16,751 nt of DNA from 4484-232 sp964486555. Lineage in GTDB: Bacteria; Thermotogota; Thermotogae; Thermotogales; Thermotogaceae. The notes under the pieces are model-generated. The model was not told where the DNA came from. It made no database searches and saw only the letters and a list, made by a program, of their open reading frames with translations. A program made the translations under genes and the position numbers. Location: contig CAZANP010000041.1 in the NCBI GenBank assembly GCA_964486555.1, positions 1-16,751 on the forward strand. Reading direction: 5' to 3'. Position 1 is the first letter of the stretch. Every line of letters starts with the position of its first letter. This document shows positions 8,732-15,448 of this stretch, piece after piece.

Positions 8732-8763
8732 AGGACAGCAGTATCAAAGGGTAAGGAGGTTGC

Positions 8764-9417
8764 ATGTTGGAAGCCATTATATTTGACATGGATGGTGTTC
8801 TTGTTGATTCTGAGAAACTGTACAGAAAGATTTTTAAGAGTGTGACGGAGGAACTGGGTGGTGTTTTCAAAGATGAGCTTTTCAGGTCGATGATGGGGAT
8901 ACCTGAAAGTAAGGGACTGCCAGTATTCCATAAGAGAGCTGGGATAAAAGCACCTGTACATGTATTCATCGAGAAATTCAACGAGATGAAAAGCAAGGTT
9001 TTTCAATCACTGGAATTGAATGCAGGAATCCATCAGATTCTCGAATTTTCGAAGAATAAAGGTTACAAACTCGCAATAGCTACTTCCACGTCAAGATCCG
9101 ATACCGTTTCAAGGTTGGAAAGTCTCGGTATATTAGGGTACTTTGACGTCATAGTCTGTGGTGATGAGGTCGAGAACCCGAAACCATCTCCGGATATCTA
9201 TCTTAAAGCTTTAAGGGAACTGAGCACGAAACATAGTGAAGTGGTTGTCTTTGAAGATTCGAAAAATGGGATCTTATCGGCCAGAAATGCTGGTGTAAAG
9301 AGGATATTTGGTATTCTCCATGAATGGAACGATGAGAGAGAGCTTTTGGAAGCGGGAGCTCTGAAAGTATTCAAACTTCCAGAAGATCTGAGCAACATTT
9401 TAAAAGAGCTCTCTTAG
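8764..9417 (+). CDS. HAD-superfamily phosphatase / beta-phosphoglucomutase-like protein
   Basis: Haloacid-dehalogenase family hydrolase with a helical cap (subfamily I), 217 residues. Motif I is FDMDGVLVDSE with nucleophile Asp8 and general acid/base Asp10; motif II is IATSTS; motif III is the lysine in ENPKPSPDIY; motif IV is VFEDSKNGI. The DMDGVLVDSE plus EDSxxGI pattern is shared by beta-phosphoglucomutases and sugar-phosphate phosphatases, and sequence alone does not separate them. It recalls the T. maritima protein annotated as beta-phosphoglucomutase (TM1254, from memory). A mutase converting beta-glucose-1-phosphate to glucose-6-phosphate would suit maltose catabolism, fitting the nearby mal genes, but this is inference. 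The start is supported by AAGGAGG four bases upstream. Its TAG stop overlaps the nadE stop on the other strand. Confidence 0.88.
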   Translation: MLEAIIFDMDGVLVDSEKLYRKIFKSVTEELGGVFKDELFRSMMGIPESKGLPVFHKRAGIKAPVHVFIEKFNEMKSKVFQSLELNAGIHQILEFSKNKGYKLAIATSTSRSDTVSRLESLGILGYFDVIVCGDEVENPKPSPDIYLKALRELSTKHSEVVVFEDSKNGILSARNAGVKRIFGILHEWNDERELLEAGALKVFKLPEDLSNILKELS

Positions 9418-11147
9418 AACTCAAAAGTGTCTTTATAACCATTGGTGATGGGCATTCTCCTGTCTTTTCCAAAAGCTCTTTTGGTTATCTTTATCCCGGG
9501 GGGTGCTTGTCTTCTCTTGTATTCGTTGCCATCCACCATTTTGATGACACTTTCCACGAGTTCTTTTGGAAAACCCTCTTTTACTATTTCATCGGTACTT
9601 CTGTCCTCTTCCACATAGAGTTTCAAGATCTTATCAAGTATGTCATAGGGGGGCAGTTTTTCTTGATCAGTTTGATCAGGCTTCAACTCAGCAGAAGGCG
9701 GTTTTTCGAAGACCCTCTGAGGGATAATTTCTCTTCCTTTTTTCTCGTTTATCCATCGTGCGATTCTGTAGACATCCGTTTTATAAACATCCTTCAGAAC
9801 AGCAAATCCTCCTGCCATATCGCCATAAAGTGTGGCATAGCCTGTTGCCATCTCACTTTTGTTTCCTGTTGTGAGAACTATCCAACCGAATTTGTTGGAA
9901 AGGGCCATCAGATAGTTTCCCCTTATACGAGCTTGTATGTTCTCCTCCGTGACATCGGGTTCTGTGCCTTTGAAAACATCCTTTAAAGCTTTCAAATAGG
10001 ATTGAAAGACATCGGTTATAGGTATCGTAAAAGTTTTTATCCCCAGATTCTTAGCAAGTTCTGTGGCATCCTCTACACTCTCCTTCGATGTGTACATTGA
10101 GGGCATTAAAACTCCTACGACGTTCTCCTTTCCCAGAGCTTCAACCGCGATTGTTGCAACGAGTGATGAGTCTATCCCTCCACTCAAACCGATGACGACT
10201 TTTTCAAAACCGTTTTTCCTGATGTAATCCCTGGTTCCAAGAACGAGGGCTCTCAGCATCTCCTCTTCCCTGCATATATCTTCTGCGATTTTTCCTTCCA
10301 GTTTTTCTTCTTTATTTGACAACTTCCCCATTTTAATGATTTCTACAGGATCTCCTTTAATTATTCCTTGTCTCCTTCTAGGATCGTGAAGATTGGCTCT
10401 CAAGCTGTCTTCAACACTTATATCCATTGTTACGAAATCCTCTTCAAACGCTTCGAGTTCACATATGACGTCACCATCGGCGTTCACAACGAAACTTGTT
10501 CCATCGAAAACGATCTCATCCTGCCCTCCAACGAGATTCAAATAAACTATGGGGACGTGAAAATCAAAAGCCTTCATCCCTATATATTTCTTTCTAAGGT
10601 CTCTTTTCCCAACAAAATAGGGAGATGCTGATATGTTCAGGATGAGCTGGGCTCCTTCTGAAAAAACGAGATCACCCATTGGACCGTATGGATACCAAAT
10701 ATCCTCACATATCGTGATACCAACTCTGATTCCCTCGAAATCAAGGATCATGGGAGATTTTCCTGCTTTGAAGTATCTTTGTTCATTGAAAACACTGTAA
10801 TTTGGCAGAAACATCTTTCTGTATCTTGCAACGATCTTTCCATCCCTTAGGATCCCTGCAGAGTTGTAGGCATCATCATCGACATCTATGAAACCAACTA
10901 CTACCGTGACACCTTTACCCTCGGTGAACTTTGCAACCTCTTCCAAAGCTCTTATGTTATCCTTTAAAAAAGAAGGTTTCAAAACCAAATCTTCTGGTGG
11001 GTAACCTGTTATGAAAAGCTCGGGAAGTAAAAGGATGTCAGCTTTTCTCATTTCCGCAAGCTTTATAGCTTCTATAGCTTTTTCAACATTCCTTTCGAGA
11101 TCTCCCACTTTCGCATTGAACTGGGCCATCGAGACTCTGACGATCAA
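9414..11147 (-). CDS. nadE: Glutamine-dependent NAD(+) synthetase
   Basis: Converts deamido-NAD to NAD using ATP and ammonia released from glutamine; the last step of NAD synthesis, in the cytosol. The protein has 577 residues, normal for the two-domain type. The N-terminal nitrilase-fold glutaminase has its full Glu-Lys-Cys triad: Glu43 (LLPELF), Lys111 (RKMFLPNY) and Cys147 (ITICEDIW). The C-terminal synthetase has the PP-loop SGGIDSS at about 322-328 and the LTTGNKSEMATGYATLYGD segment. The frame opens at a TTG at 11162, but GGAGGTGAT (GGAGG at 11156-11160) lies inside that extension. The TTG at 11147, eight bases after GGAGG, is therefore the likely start (MIVRVSMAQF). It is a single gene, divergent from cutA and convergent with the HAD gene. 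Confidence 0.96.
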   Translation of the reverse strand: MIVRVSMAQFNAKVGDLERNVEKAIEAIKLAEMRKADILLLPELFITGYPPEDLVLKPSFLKDNIRALEEVAKFTEGKGVTVVVGFIDVDDDAYNSAGILRDGKIVARYRKMFLPNYSVFNEQRYFKAGKSPMILDFEGIRVGITICEDIWYPYGPMGDLVFSEGAQLILNISASPYFVGKRDLRKKYIGMKAFDFHVPIVYLNLVGGQDEIVFDGTSFVVNADGDVICELEAFEEDFVTMDISVEDSLRANLHDPRRRQGIIKGDPVEIIKMGKLSNKEEKLEGKIAEDICREEEMLRALVLGTRDYIRKNGFEKVVIGLSGGIDSSLVATIAVEALGKENVVGVLMPSMYTSKESVEDATELAKNLGIKTFTIPITDVFQSYLKALKDVFKGTEPDVTEENIQARIRGNYLMALSNKFGWIVLTTGNKSEMATGYATLYGDMAGGFAVLKDVYKTDVYRIARWINEKKGREIIPQRVFEKPPSAELKPDQTDQEKLPPYDILDKILKLYVEEDRSTDEIVKEGFPKELVESVIKMVDGNEYKRRQAPPGIKITKRAFGKDRRMPITNGYKDTFEF

Positions 11148-11168
11148 GCTGATCACCTCCAAATTAAT

Positions 11169-11199
11169 ATTTTAGATCTTTTCGAAGAAAGGGTGTCAA
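11169..11199 (-). promoter_or_regulatory. Candidate nadE promoter
   Basis: On the minus strand a consensus -35 TTGACA (11194-11199) is followed 19 bases later by TAAAAT (11169-11174), ending about 9 bases before the nadE Shine-Dalgarno. The spacing is one or two bases longer than ideal. The exact TTGACA match makes this the best promoter in the nadE-cutA gap; no equally good plus-strand promoter was found for cutA. Confidence 0.5.
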
Positions 11200-11223
11200 T
11201 TTGGAAAAAAGTGAGGTGACAAA

Positions 11224-11529
11224 ATGTTCATTATCTACTCAACCTTCCCTAGTAAAGAGAAAGCAGTAGAGGTTGGCAGGAAGCTACTAGAAGATAAACT
11301 CATAGGATGTTTCAACGCGTTTCCAATCGTATCAGGATACTGGTGGAAAGGTGAGATAGTGGAGGATGAGGAAGTCGGTGTCATATTCAAAACGTCGGAA
11401 AAGAACGTTGAAAACGTGTTTAAAAGATTGGAAGAACTGCACCCGTATGATACTCCTGCCATCCTTTGTGTGAGGATCGATCGTGTTAGCAAGAAGTACG
11501 AAAGATGGATCGAGGAGGTAGTCGGGTGA
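11224..11529 (+). CDS. cutA: CutA1 family divalent-ion tolerance protein
   Basis: Small trimeric cytosolic protein of the CutA1 family, 101 residues, the usual length. Recognisable stretches are the N-terminal strand FIIYSTFPSKEKA, LIGCFNAFPIVSGYWWKGEIVEDEE, the VIFKTSE strand, and the ELHPYDTPAILCV motif near the C-terminus. The family is linked to divalent-metal tolerance in Escherichia coli, but its molecular role is unsettled, so the name should not be taken as a proven function. GAGGTGA lies four bases before the ATG. Its stop codon overlaps the GTG start of the next gene (GTGA), making it the first gene of a four-gene overlapping unit with a pseudopilin-like and a HAMP-like protein, which is not an obvious context for CutA. 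Confidence 0.95.
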   Translation: MFIIYSTFPSKEKAVEVGRKLLEDKLIGCFNAFPIVSGYWWKGEIVEDEEVGVIFKTSEKNVENVFKRLEELHPYDTPAILCVRIDRVSKKYERWIEEVVG

Positions 11530-11930
11530 GAAAAAGGAGAAGATTCTCTTTTCTCCTATTTCCAGGTTATCTTGAGGTTATGATAACACTCGGTATTGTG
11601 TTGATCCTGATCAGTGTCCTGATCCCTCAGGCTAAAGGATTTCTTGAAAAATCAAAAGCACTGAAGATAGCTAAGGAGATAAAGATTCTCGAAATAGCGA
11701 TAACGAGTTTCTATGAGCTAGAGGGAAGATTCCCAAAAAGTGTCGATGAACTCTTTAAAAACGGTTATTTACTTTTCAAATTGGAAGGGTACGAGATCGA
11801 GAACGAAGGTGGTAGCATAAAAATCGTTTTGAAGAAAGAGGTGGATCCATCATACCTTGAATCCATAATACCTGAGATAAAAAAGGAAAATGGTAGCGTG
11901 TCTTTGAAGATAAGGAGGGAATACATGTGA
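11526..11930 (+). CDS. Pseudopilin-like (type IV pilin / type II secretion) protein with irregular prepilin motif
   Basis: A 134-residue protein with a basic leader (KRRR), then a hydrophobic helix EVMITLGIVLILISVLIPQA followed by KGFLEKSKALKIAKEIKILEIAITSFYELEGRFPKS, the classic N-terminal helix of type IV pilins and T2SS pseudopilins. The prepilin peptidase site is abnormal: the leader reads RFSFLLFPGYLEVM. Dropping six residues (LFPGYL) would give the canonical order F-S-F-L-E-V-M with Glu at +5, but with Arg instead of Gly at -1; alternatively, cleavage after the Gly would put Glu at +3. The GTG at 11526 is chosen because GAGGAGG lies seven bases upstream and it overlaps the cutA stop; an ATG at 11505 lies inside cutA. 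No secretion ATPase or prepilin peptidase is in the window. Fold call is good; function is unknown. Confidence 0.75.
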   Translation: MRKRRRFSFLLFPGYLEVMITLGIVLILISVLIPQAKGFLEKSKALKIAKEIKILEIAITSFYELEGRFPKSVDELFKNGYLLFKLEGYEIENEGGSIKIVLKKEVDPSYLESIIPEIKKENGSVSLKIRREYM

Positions 11931-12499
11931 GTTACTCCAAATACTTCAAAATCACCACGTTCCTCCTTCTAGTATATTTCGCCATGGTCACTATCATCGC
12001 TTTCTCCCTGATGATAGACCTTGTATTTTTCAAAGAGTTCTTGGGGAAAATGGATGTTAAAAACCTTCCCAAAAAACCGAGCATGGGTTTTTTCTTCCGC
12101 CTCTTCTGCGATTTCGGAGGAAAGATAGAGAGTGAGCTTTCAGAGATCTACAAAGCCGAAAATCCCAAGAATATTGCGAAATCCTTGATGAGACTTGATG
12201 TTCTGGAGAGAAAAGCAACCTACGCTTGTTTCGTGTGGCTTCTAGTGCTGTATTCACTGGGTGTCGGAATGTTCTTTACGATTTCGATCTCTTCTTACCG
12301 TAGAATCACGAAAAGTTTGAGAAAATTGATAGAAGGTTTTGAGAGAATAATGAACCATGATTACGGATATCAAGTCTCTTTAGGCGGAGATTTCAAAGAG
12401 TTCGAAGAAGCCATAATTGCATTCAACAAAGCATCAAAAGGCATAAAAACACTCAATGAAGAACTGTTAAACATCTTGAAAGAATGGGGAGAAAGGTAA
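11927..12499 (+). CDS. Two-helix membrane protein ending in a HAMP-like segment
   Basis: A 190-residue protein starting at a GTG that overlaps the previous stop (GTGA), with AAGGAGGG seven bases upstream. A first membrane helix (about 10-31) leads to a short outer segment of about 65 residues, then a second helix (about 99-121). A HAMP-like coil follows (RRITKSLRKLIEGFERIMNHDY, then DFKEFEEAIIAFNKASKGI) and the protein stops soon after. This is the sensor half of a chemoreceptor or histidine-kinase architecture with no output domain. It may pass a signal by contact to the downstream protein, anchor the pseudopilin, or be a truncated receptor. I do not recognise a named family. It continues the cutA unit and overlaps the next gene by 16 bases. 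Confidence 0.75.
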   Translation: MSYSKYFKITTFLLLVYFAMVTIIAFSLMIDLVFFKEFLGKMDVKNLPKKPSMGFFFRLFCDFGGKIESELSEIYKAENPKNIAKSLMRLDVLERKATYACFVWLLVLYSLGVGMFFTISISSYRRITKSLRKLIEGFERIMNHDYGYQVSLGGDFKEFEEAIIAFNKASKGIKTLNEELLNILKEWGER

Positions 12500-12903
12500 T
12501 AAAATACTACAACGTAATGGCCAAAAATTTCTCCATGGAAGGTGGGGACGTGGTTGAAAAAGGAGAAGGAAGCATGATAGTTCTATTCGAGTTTGAGCAT
12601 CCCTACAAAGGTTGGACATGGAAACTCAGCATGGATGTGAAGAAAACGGATCTGGTTTTGGAAGAATTCACAGCTCTCAAGGAACTCGCTTTTACCGAAA
12701 GGTTTCCTCTGACCAGGGACGGGGTGACGAGATGCTACAACAAGATCTACAAAAAGTATAACACGGTGAAAAAGTCACCACCTTTTACAGCCGAACAGTT
12801 CACTGAGATGTTGAAGCAGAGATTTGAAGAAGTGGATGAAAGAATCAAGTTCTGTGTCACAGAGATGAACAAAATAATGGCCGGAAAAGTGAAAAATCAT
12901 TAG
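12484..12903 (+). CDS. Small cytosolic protein of unknown function
   Basis: A 139-residue soluble protein, unrecognised. It has no signal peptide or membrane helix. The N-terminal half looks like beta strands (SMIVLFEFEHPYKGWTWKLSMDV); the C-terminal half is helical and charged (EQFTEMLKQRFEEVDERIKFCVTEMNKIM). The start ATG at 12484 is 16 bases inside the preceding gene and has only a weak GAAAG upstream; an internal ATG 33 bases on has no better site. Tight overlap with the HAMP-like gene suggests co-translation and possibly a physical partner. Last gene of the cutA unit, followed by a weak terminator. It is a likely real gene given its overlap, length and codon use, but no function is proposed. 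Confidence 0.7.
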   Translation: MGRKVIKYYNVMAKNFSMEGGDVVEKGEGSMIVLFEFEHPYKGWTWKLSMDVKKTDLVLEEFTALKELAFTERFPLTRDGVTRCYNKIYKKYNTVKKSPPFTAEQFTEMLKQRFEEVDERIKFCVTEMNKIMAGKVKNH

Positions 12904-12934
12904 ATAGGTTGTCTCTATATTTCAGCCATTTGAA

Positions 12935-12962
12935 AGGTTTTAAAAACCTCTCTTTCTTTTTG
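12935..12962 (+). terminator. Weak intrinsic terminator after the cutA unit
   Basis: Short inverted repeat AGGTTTT / AAAACCT (12935-12949) with almost no spare loop, so about five pairs can really form, followed by a T-rich tract ending CTTTTTG. It is placed 31 bases after the last stop codon of the cutA unit and before the feo promoter. The stem is AT-rich and would be weak at high temperature. Confidence 0.4.
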
Positions 12963-12974
12963 TATCTATAACGC

Positions 12975-13000
12975 TTTACAGCGAATTTTTAAGGTATAAT
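12975..13000 (+). promoter_or_regulatory. feoA promoter
   Basis: A perfect -10 TATAAT (12995-13000) sits 37 bases before the feoA start, with TTTACA (12975-12980) as the nearest -35-like hexamer at a short 14-base spacing. The -10 match and its position directly before the Fur-type palindrome support it; the -35 is uncertain. Confidence 0.6.
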
Positions 13001-13007
13001 TTATTAA

Positions 13008-13022
13008 TGAGAATGATTCTCA
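13008..13022 (+). promoter_or_regulatory. Fur-type operator (7-1-7 palindrome) controlling feo
   Basis: TGAGAATGATTCTCA is a perfect 7-1-7 inverted repeat differing from the textbook Fur box core TGATAATNATTATCA by one symmetric change per arm. It starts seven bases after the -10 and covers the expected transcription start, so bound repressor would block initiation. Position upstream of feoAB fits iron-dependent repression by a Fur-family protein; a related metalloregulator remains possible. Confidence 0.8.
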
Positions 13023-13037
13023 ATAAGAGGTGAGATG

Positions 13038-13487
13038 ATGAAACTTTCCGAAGCACCAATTGGAACTACGGTCGAGGTTTCAAGACTGAATTTACCGCCT
13101 AGCGTTGAATCCAAGATATTGAGTCTAGGATTTGTGCCGGGAACCAGAGTGGAGGTTGTGAAAGAAGCGCCTTTGGGAGATCCCAGGGTTTACAGAGTCA
13201 TGGGAAAGATGGTGACTCTTAGAAAGGAGGAAGCCGAGGGAATAGAAGTCATTCCGATTGAAAGTGTCGTACCACTCTCTCTTGCAAAACCAGGTGAGAT
13301 ATACGAGGTGGTTCGTTTTCTGGGAGGTGGAATGTTTCTGATGAGAATGAGGAATTTTGGGATAAATATCGGGACTAGGGTGAGAGTCCTTTCGAATTTT
13401 CGTGGTGTTTCTTTGGAGATAAACGGGAGGATTGCCAGGCTGGGACATGGTATGGCGGAGAAGATCCTTGTTAGGAGGATAGGATGA
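13038..13487 (+). CDS. feoA: FeoA-family protein with two tandem FeoA domains
   Basis: Cytosolic SH3-like partner of FeoB in ferrous iron uptake, 149 residues, about twice the length of a usual FeoA (75-85). Two copies of the domain are visible. Copy one spans about 1-72 (KLSEAPIGTTVEV, then ILSLGFVPGTRVEVV). Copy two spans about 78-149 (LSLAKPGEIYEVV, then MRNFGINIGTRVRVL, ending in LGHGMAEKILVRRI). ATG codons at 13035 and 13038 are adjacent; the second leaves four bases after GAGGTGA, which suits this genome better. Its stop overlaps the feoB start (ATGA). The second copy retains the usual C-terminal strand while the first has diverged, so they may have different contacts. The family call is firm. 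Confidence 0.92.
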   Translation: MKLSEAPIGTTVEVSRLNLPPSVESKILSLGFVPGTRVEVVKEAPLGDPRVYRVMGKMVTLRKEEAEGIEVIPIESVVPLSLAKPGEIYEVVRFLGGGMFLMRMRNFGINIGTRVRVLSNFRGVSLEINGRIARLGHGMAEKILVRRIG

Positions 13488-15448
13488 TGATAAGGGTCGC
13501 CCTTGCGGGAAATCCAAACGTTGGGAAAACGAGCCTTTTCAACGCCTTAACTGGTGCAAGACAATACGCTGCGAATTGGCCTGGCGTCACTGTCGAAAAA
13601 AAGGAAGGTATTGCGAAATACGATGGAGAGAGAATGAGGATAGTGGACCTTCCGGGGGTTTACTCTCTTAGTGCTTCCTCGATAGATGAGAAGATAGCTC
13701 GAGATTTCATCTTGAAGGAAGCTCCCGATGTCATAGTCGTTGTCACGGATTCAATGAGTTTGGAGCAAGGGCTGTATTTACTTTTGGAGATATTGGAAAT
13801 GGAAGAGAACGTGATTCTGGTTGTAAACGCTATCGACGAGGCAAGAAAAAATGGATTGAAAATAGACAGGTACGAACTTTCCAAGCATTTTGGCGTTCCC
13901 GTTATTCTCACATCCGCTATAAACGGTGAGGGAGTAGAGGATCTTTTGAAGGCCATCGTTGGAATGGCAAGAAAGTTGGAAAAATCGAATAAAGTGATGT
14001 TGAACTACGGGGAAGATATTGAATCGAAGATAAGGAAAGTGGAGAGAAATTTGAAAGAGGCGAAAATTCTGGGGAATTACGATAGTAGATGGCTCGCTCT
14101 GAAATATCTGGAGGGAGATAAGGAGATACTGGAATTGTTAGAGAAAATGGTTGGTATAGAAAAGTTGAGTGATGAAGAAATAGCGGAAAACAAGGTGAAA
14201 ATAGCGAAAGCTCGCTACGACTACATAAACAGCGTTATGAAAGAAGCAATATCCAAGATCAAAGCGAAAATGACCCTGAGTGAAGCTATAGATCACGTGT
14301 TAACACACAAATTCCTTGGAATTCCAATATTTTTCTCTTTCATGTATCTAGCCTTCAAATTAACCTTCGATGTAGCGCAGGTTTTCTCAGACATGTTGGA
14401 CGTTGCTTTCTCAAAGATGGCGAACTTTGTGGTTCAATCTTTGGGGGAAAACTGGCTTTCTTCCATGATATCAGACGGTATCATAGGAGGAGTTGGAGGA
14501 GTCCTGGTTTTCGTCCCAAACATATTCATGATGTTTCTTGCCTTAGGTTTCATGGAAGAATCTGGGTACCTTCCAAGAGCAGCGTTCGTCATGGATAGAT
14601 TGATGGTGAGATTCAAGTTGAGCGGTAGATCATTCATGTCACTCCTTCTTGGTTTTGGATGCAACGTTCCAGCTGTGATGTCCACGAGGAACATCGAAAA
14701 CCCTCAGGAGAGATTGGCAACGATATTGATAGCTCCTTTCATAACCTGCAGTGCAAGACTTCCTGTCTACATACTCCTTGCCAGTATCTTCTTTCCAAAA
14801 AATACAGCTCTAGTTATTTTTTCCCTATACATTCTGAGCATTCTCCTCACCATTGGATCCGCCATCGTTGTGAATCGATTGTTCTTTAAAGGCAGAAAGT
14901 TCCCTCTGATCATGGAACTCCCAAGGTACAGAATGCCAAGCTTCAAGAATCTTGCCATATACGTTTGGAACAGGGGGAAGCATTTCTTACAGAAAGCTGG
15001 GGGGATAATACTCGTAGCCTCAATTCTGATATGGTTCCTCGGGTACTTTCCAGCGGGGGGAGATGTGGAAAAAAGTTATGCAGCAACTATAGGAAGGGTG
15101 CTAGAGCCCATTATGAGACCTTTGAATTTCTCCTGGAGGGCGACAACAGCCTTGTTGTTTGGAGTAGCCGCCAAAGAAGTGGTCGTTTCTACCTTTTCGA
15201 TGTTATACGGCTTCGGAGAAGAAGATTTGGAGAGTGCAAGGTCAGCATTATCTCAGGAGATGGATCCTGCTGTTGCGTTCGCTTTCATGGTTTTTGTGAT
15301 GGCTTACGTACCGTGCTTGGCGACTGTGGCAGCTGCGAAGATGGAAACGGGAAGCTGGAAATGGCCCATTTTCATCGTGATTTACAGTTCCATTGTTGCA
15401 TACCTAATCTCCTTCATCGCTTACAATGTGGGGAGGTTGTTCCTGTGA
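13484..15448 (+). CDS. feoB: Ferrous iron transport protein B (FeoB)
   Basis: Membrane Fe2+ transporter with an N-terminal GTPase domain, 654 residues, a little shorter than the enteric form (about 770) but normal for thermophiles. GTPase motifs: G1 GNPNVGKT at 9-16, G2 Thr36, G3 DLPG at 55-58, G4 NAID at 115-118, G5 TSA at 143-145. A helical regulatory region (about 165-265) follows, then the membrane part from about 280. It carries the two conserved gate motifs: GCNVPA at 392-397 and TCSARLP at 421-427, with the conserved cysteines. TTAGGAGG lies upstream of two adjacent ATGs (13484 and 13487); the first overlaps the feoA stop. No cysteine-rich FeoC gene follows; instead a small membrane protein overlaps its stop codon. 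Under the Fur-type operator ahead of feoA. Confidence 0.97.
   Translation: MMIRVALAGNPNVGKTSLFNALTGARQYAANWPGVTVEKKEGIAKYDGERMRIVDLPGVYSLSASSIDEKIARDFILKEAPDVIVVVTDSMSLEQGLYLLLEILEMEENVILVVNAIDEARKNGLKIDRYELSKHFGVPVILTSAINGEGVEDLLKAIVGMARKLEKSNKVMLNYGEDIESKIRKVERNLKEAKILGNYDSRWLALKYLEGDKEILELLEKMVGIEKLSDEEIAENKVKIAKARYDYINSVMKEAISKIKAKMTLSEAIDHVLTHKFLGIPIFFSFMYLAFKLTFDVAQVFSDMLDVAFSKMANFVVQSLGENWLSSMISDGIIGGVGGVLVFVPNIFMMFLALGFMEESGYLPRAAFVMDRLMVRFKLSGRSFMSLLLGFGCNVPAVMSTRNIENPQERLATILIAPFITCSARLPVYILLASIFFPKNTALVIFSLYILSILLTIGSAIVVNRLFFKGRKFPLIMELPRYRMPSFKNLAIYVWNRGKHFLQKAGGIILVASILIWFLGYFPAGGDVEKSYAATIGRVLEPIMRPLNFSWRATTALLFGVAAKEVVVSTFSMLYGFGEEDLESARSALSQEMDPAVAFAFMVFVMAYVPCLATVAAAKMETGSWKWPIFIVIYSSIVAYLISFIAYNVGRLFL

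Noticed and set aside
12971..12984. CGCT-TTACAGCG-type inverted repeat before feoA.
   Set aside because: Only four base pairs and overlapping the probable -35; too short to be meaningful beside the perfect Fur palindrome.
14965..15444. A longer form of the small membrane protein beginning inside feoB.
   Set aside because: The upstream part is the wrong-phase reading of feoB, rich in Cys/Arg/Gly, while GTG 15445 has its own GGGAGG site.
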